A DNA stretch of 64,000 bases, taken from JBBDMC01 sp963826055. GTDB lineage: Bacteria > Pseudomonadota > Alphaproteobacteria > Rhizobiales > Kaistiaceae. The notes beneath the pieces are model-generated. The model ran no database searches, was not told the origin of the DNA, and saw only the letters and a list, made by a program, of their open reading frames with translations. The position numbers and the translations under genes were made by a program. This document shows positions 63,635 through 64,000 of this stretch, piece by piece; positions within the stretch are counted from its first letter, which is position 1, and the number at the start of each line of letters is the position of its first letter. The stretch is taken from contig CAWGVO010000021.1 in NCBI GenBank assembly GCA_963826055.1, positions 1-64,000 on the forward strand, given 5' to 3'.

Positions 63635-64000
63635 TCAATATCCGAGCGAAGCGAAGATCACGGCGAAGATGCCGTCGGCGACGATCACCATGAATATCGC
63701 CTTCACCACCGAAGCCGTGGTGTGGCGGCCGAGCGACTCGGCGCTGCCTTCGACCTTGATCCCCTCGATCGCGGCGACGATGCCGATGATCAGTGCCATG
63801 AAGGGCGCCTTGATGATCCCGACCATGAACGTATTGAGCGCGACGGCGTCCCGCAGCCTGCTGATGAAGGTCATGACCGGCATGTCGACGTAGAGGAATG
63901 ATGTCATGGCGCCGCCCATCAGCGCCGCGATGTCGGACACAACCGTCAGCAAAGGCAGGGCCACGATCAGGGCGACGAGCCGTGGCACGATCAGAATTTC
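63635..64000 (-). CDS. mlaE: MlaE-like lipid-transport permease, N-terminus cut by window edge
   Basis: The C-terminal 121 residues of a MlaE/YrbE permease: VPRLVALIVALPLLTVVSDIAALMGG, the amphipathic KAPFMALIIGIVAAIEGIKVEGSAESLGRHTTASVVKAIFMVIVADGIFAVIF and the final span. The gene continues upstream beyond the right edge. It overlaps or abuts mlaF, giving the order mlaE-mlaF-mlaD-lipoprotein. Confidence 0.9.
   Translation of the reverse strand, partial: EILIVPRLVALIVALPLLTVVSDIAALMGGAMTSFLYVDMPVMTFISRLRDAVALNTFMVGIIKAPFMALIIGIVAAIEGIKVEGSAESLGRHTTASVVKAIFMVIVADGIFAVIFASLGY

Overview
The window is GC-rich and its gene content points to an alphaproteobacterium, most likely a member of the Hyphomicrobiales. 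The evidence is the order rpoH - carD - fdxA - S4 protein - Suv3-like helicase, the RpoH type, and a sulfur-oxidising heterodisulfide-reductase-like (sHdr) locus of the kind known from Hyphomicrobium. The species cannot be named from the sequence alone.

Layout. (1) 1-10.1 kb, minus strand: an sHdr sulfur-oxidation locus running ArsR regulator, sHdr-type lipoate-protein ligase, [HMA-like protein on +], degenerate amidotransferase, DsrE, shdrC1-B1-A-H-C2-B2, a Cys-rich protein, lipoate-binding protein lbpA, and a DsrE3-like protein cut by the window edge. (2) 10.2-12.8 kb: ACT-domain protein with an alpha/beta hydrolase, and a divergent GST. (3) 12.8-23.2 kb, minus strand: a catabolic block with TauE/SafE exporter, NMT1/SsuA-type ABC transporter, 2-hydroxyacid dehydrogenase, cupin, creatininase-like enzyme, Gfo/Idh dehydrogenase, LVIVD protein, FadR-type regulator and an ACMSD-like amidohydrolase. 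(4) 23.3-24.3 kb: a formylglycine-generating enzyme without a visible sulfatase. (5) 24.5-31 kb, plus strand: LacI regulator with its own palindromic operator, a carbohydrate ABC transporter and a GH63-like glycosylglycerate hydrolase. (6) 31-35 kb: EamA exporter, PIG-L deacetylase, GntR/HutC regulator, TIGR02444 protein and UbiX. (7) 35-44.8 kb: a dipeptide-type ABC transporter operon ending in two M24 peptidase-family enzymes, divergent from an AtzG/AtzE-like amidase pair and a RidA protein. (8) 45-64 kb, mostly housekeeping: tRNA-Arg(CCT), SH3b secreted protein, nuclease, M48 lipoprotein protease, LuxR-type response regulator, hybrid kinase, rpoH, carD, fdxA, S4 protein, helicase, rpmB, FAD monooxygenase, and an Mla/Mce lipid-transport operon running off the right edge.

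How it fits together. The sHdr proteins, with the lipoylated LbpA carrier and DsrE-type sulfur carriers, would oxidise carrier-bound sulfane sulfur in the cytoplasm, releasing sulfite. The ArsR repressor keeps the two cysteines expected for sulfur sensing. Two AT-rich inverted repeats in the locus are candidate operators. The rest is a scavenging chromosome region: several ABC importers, each with dedicated hydrolases and its own regulator.

Quality warning. Ten genes need 14 single-base corrections to read through, mostly at homopolymers. In every case the corrected length is a whole number of codons and the family motifs survive on both sides. Sequencing or assembly error is more likely than mass pseudogenisation, so each such gene is annotated as one CDS with the break positions given.
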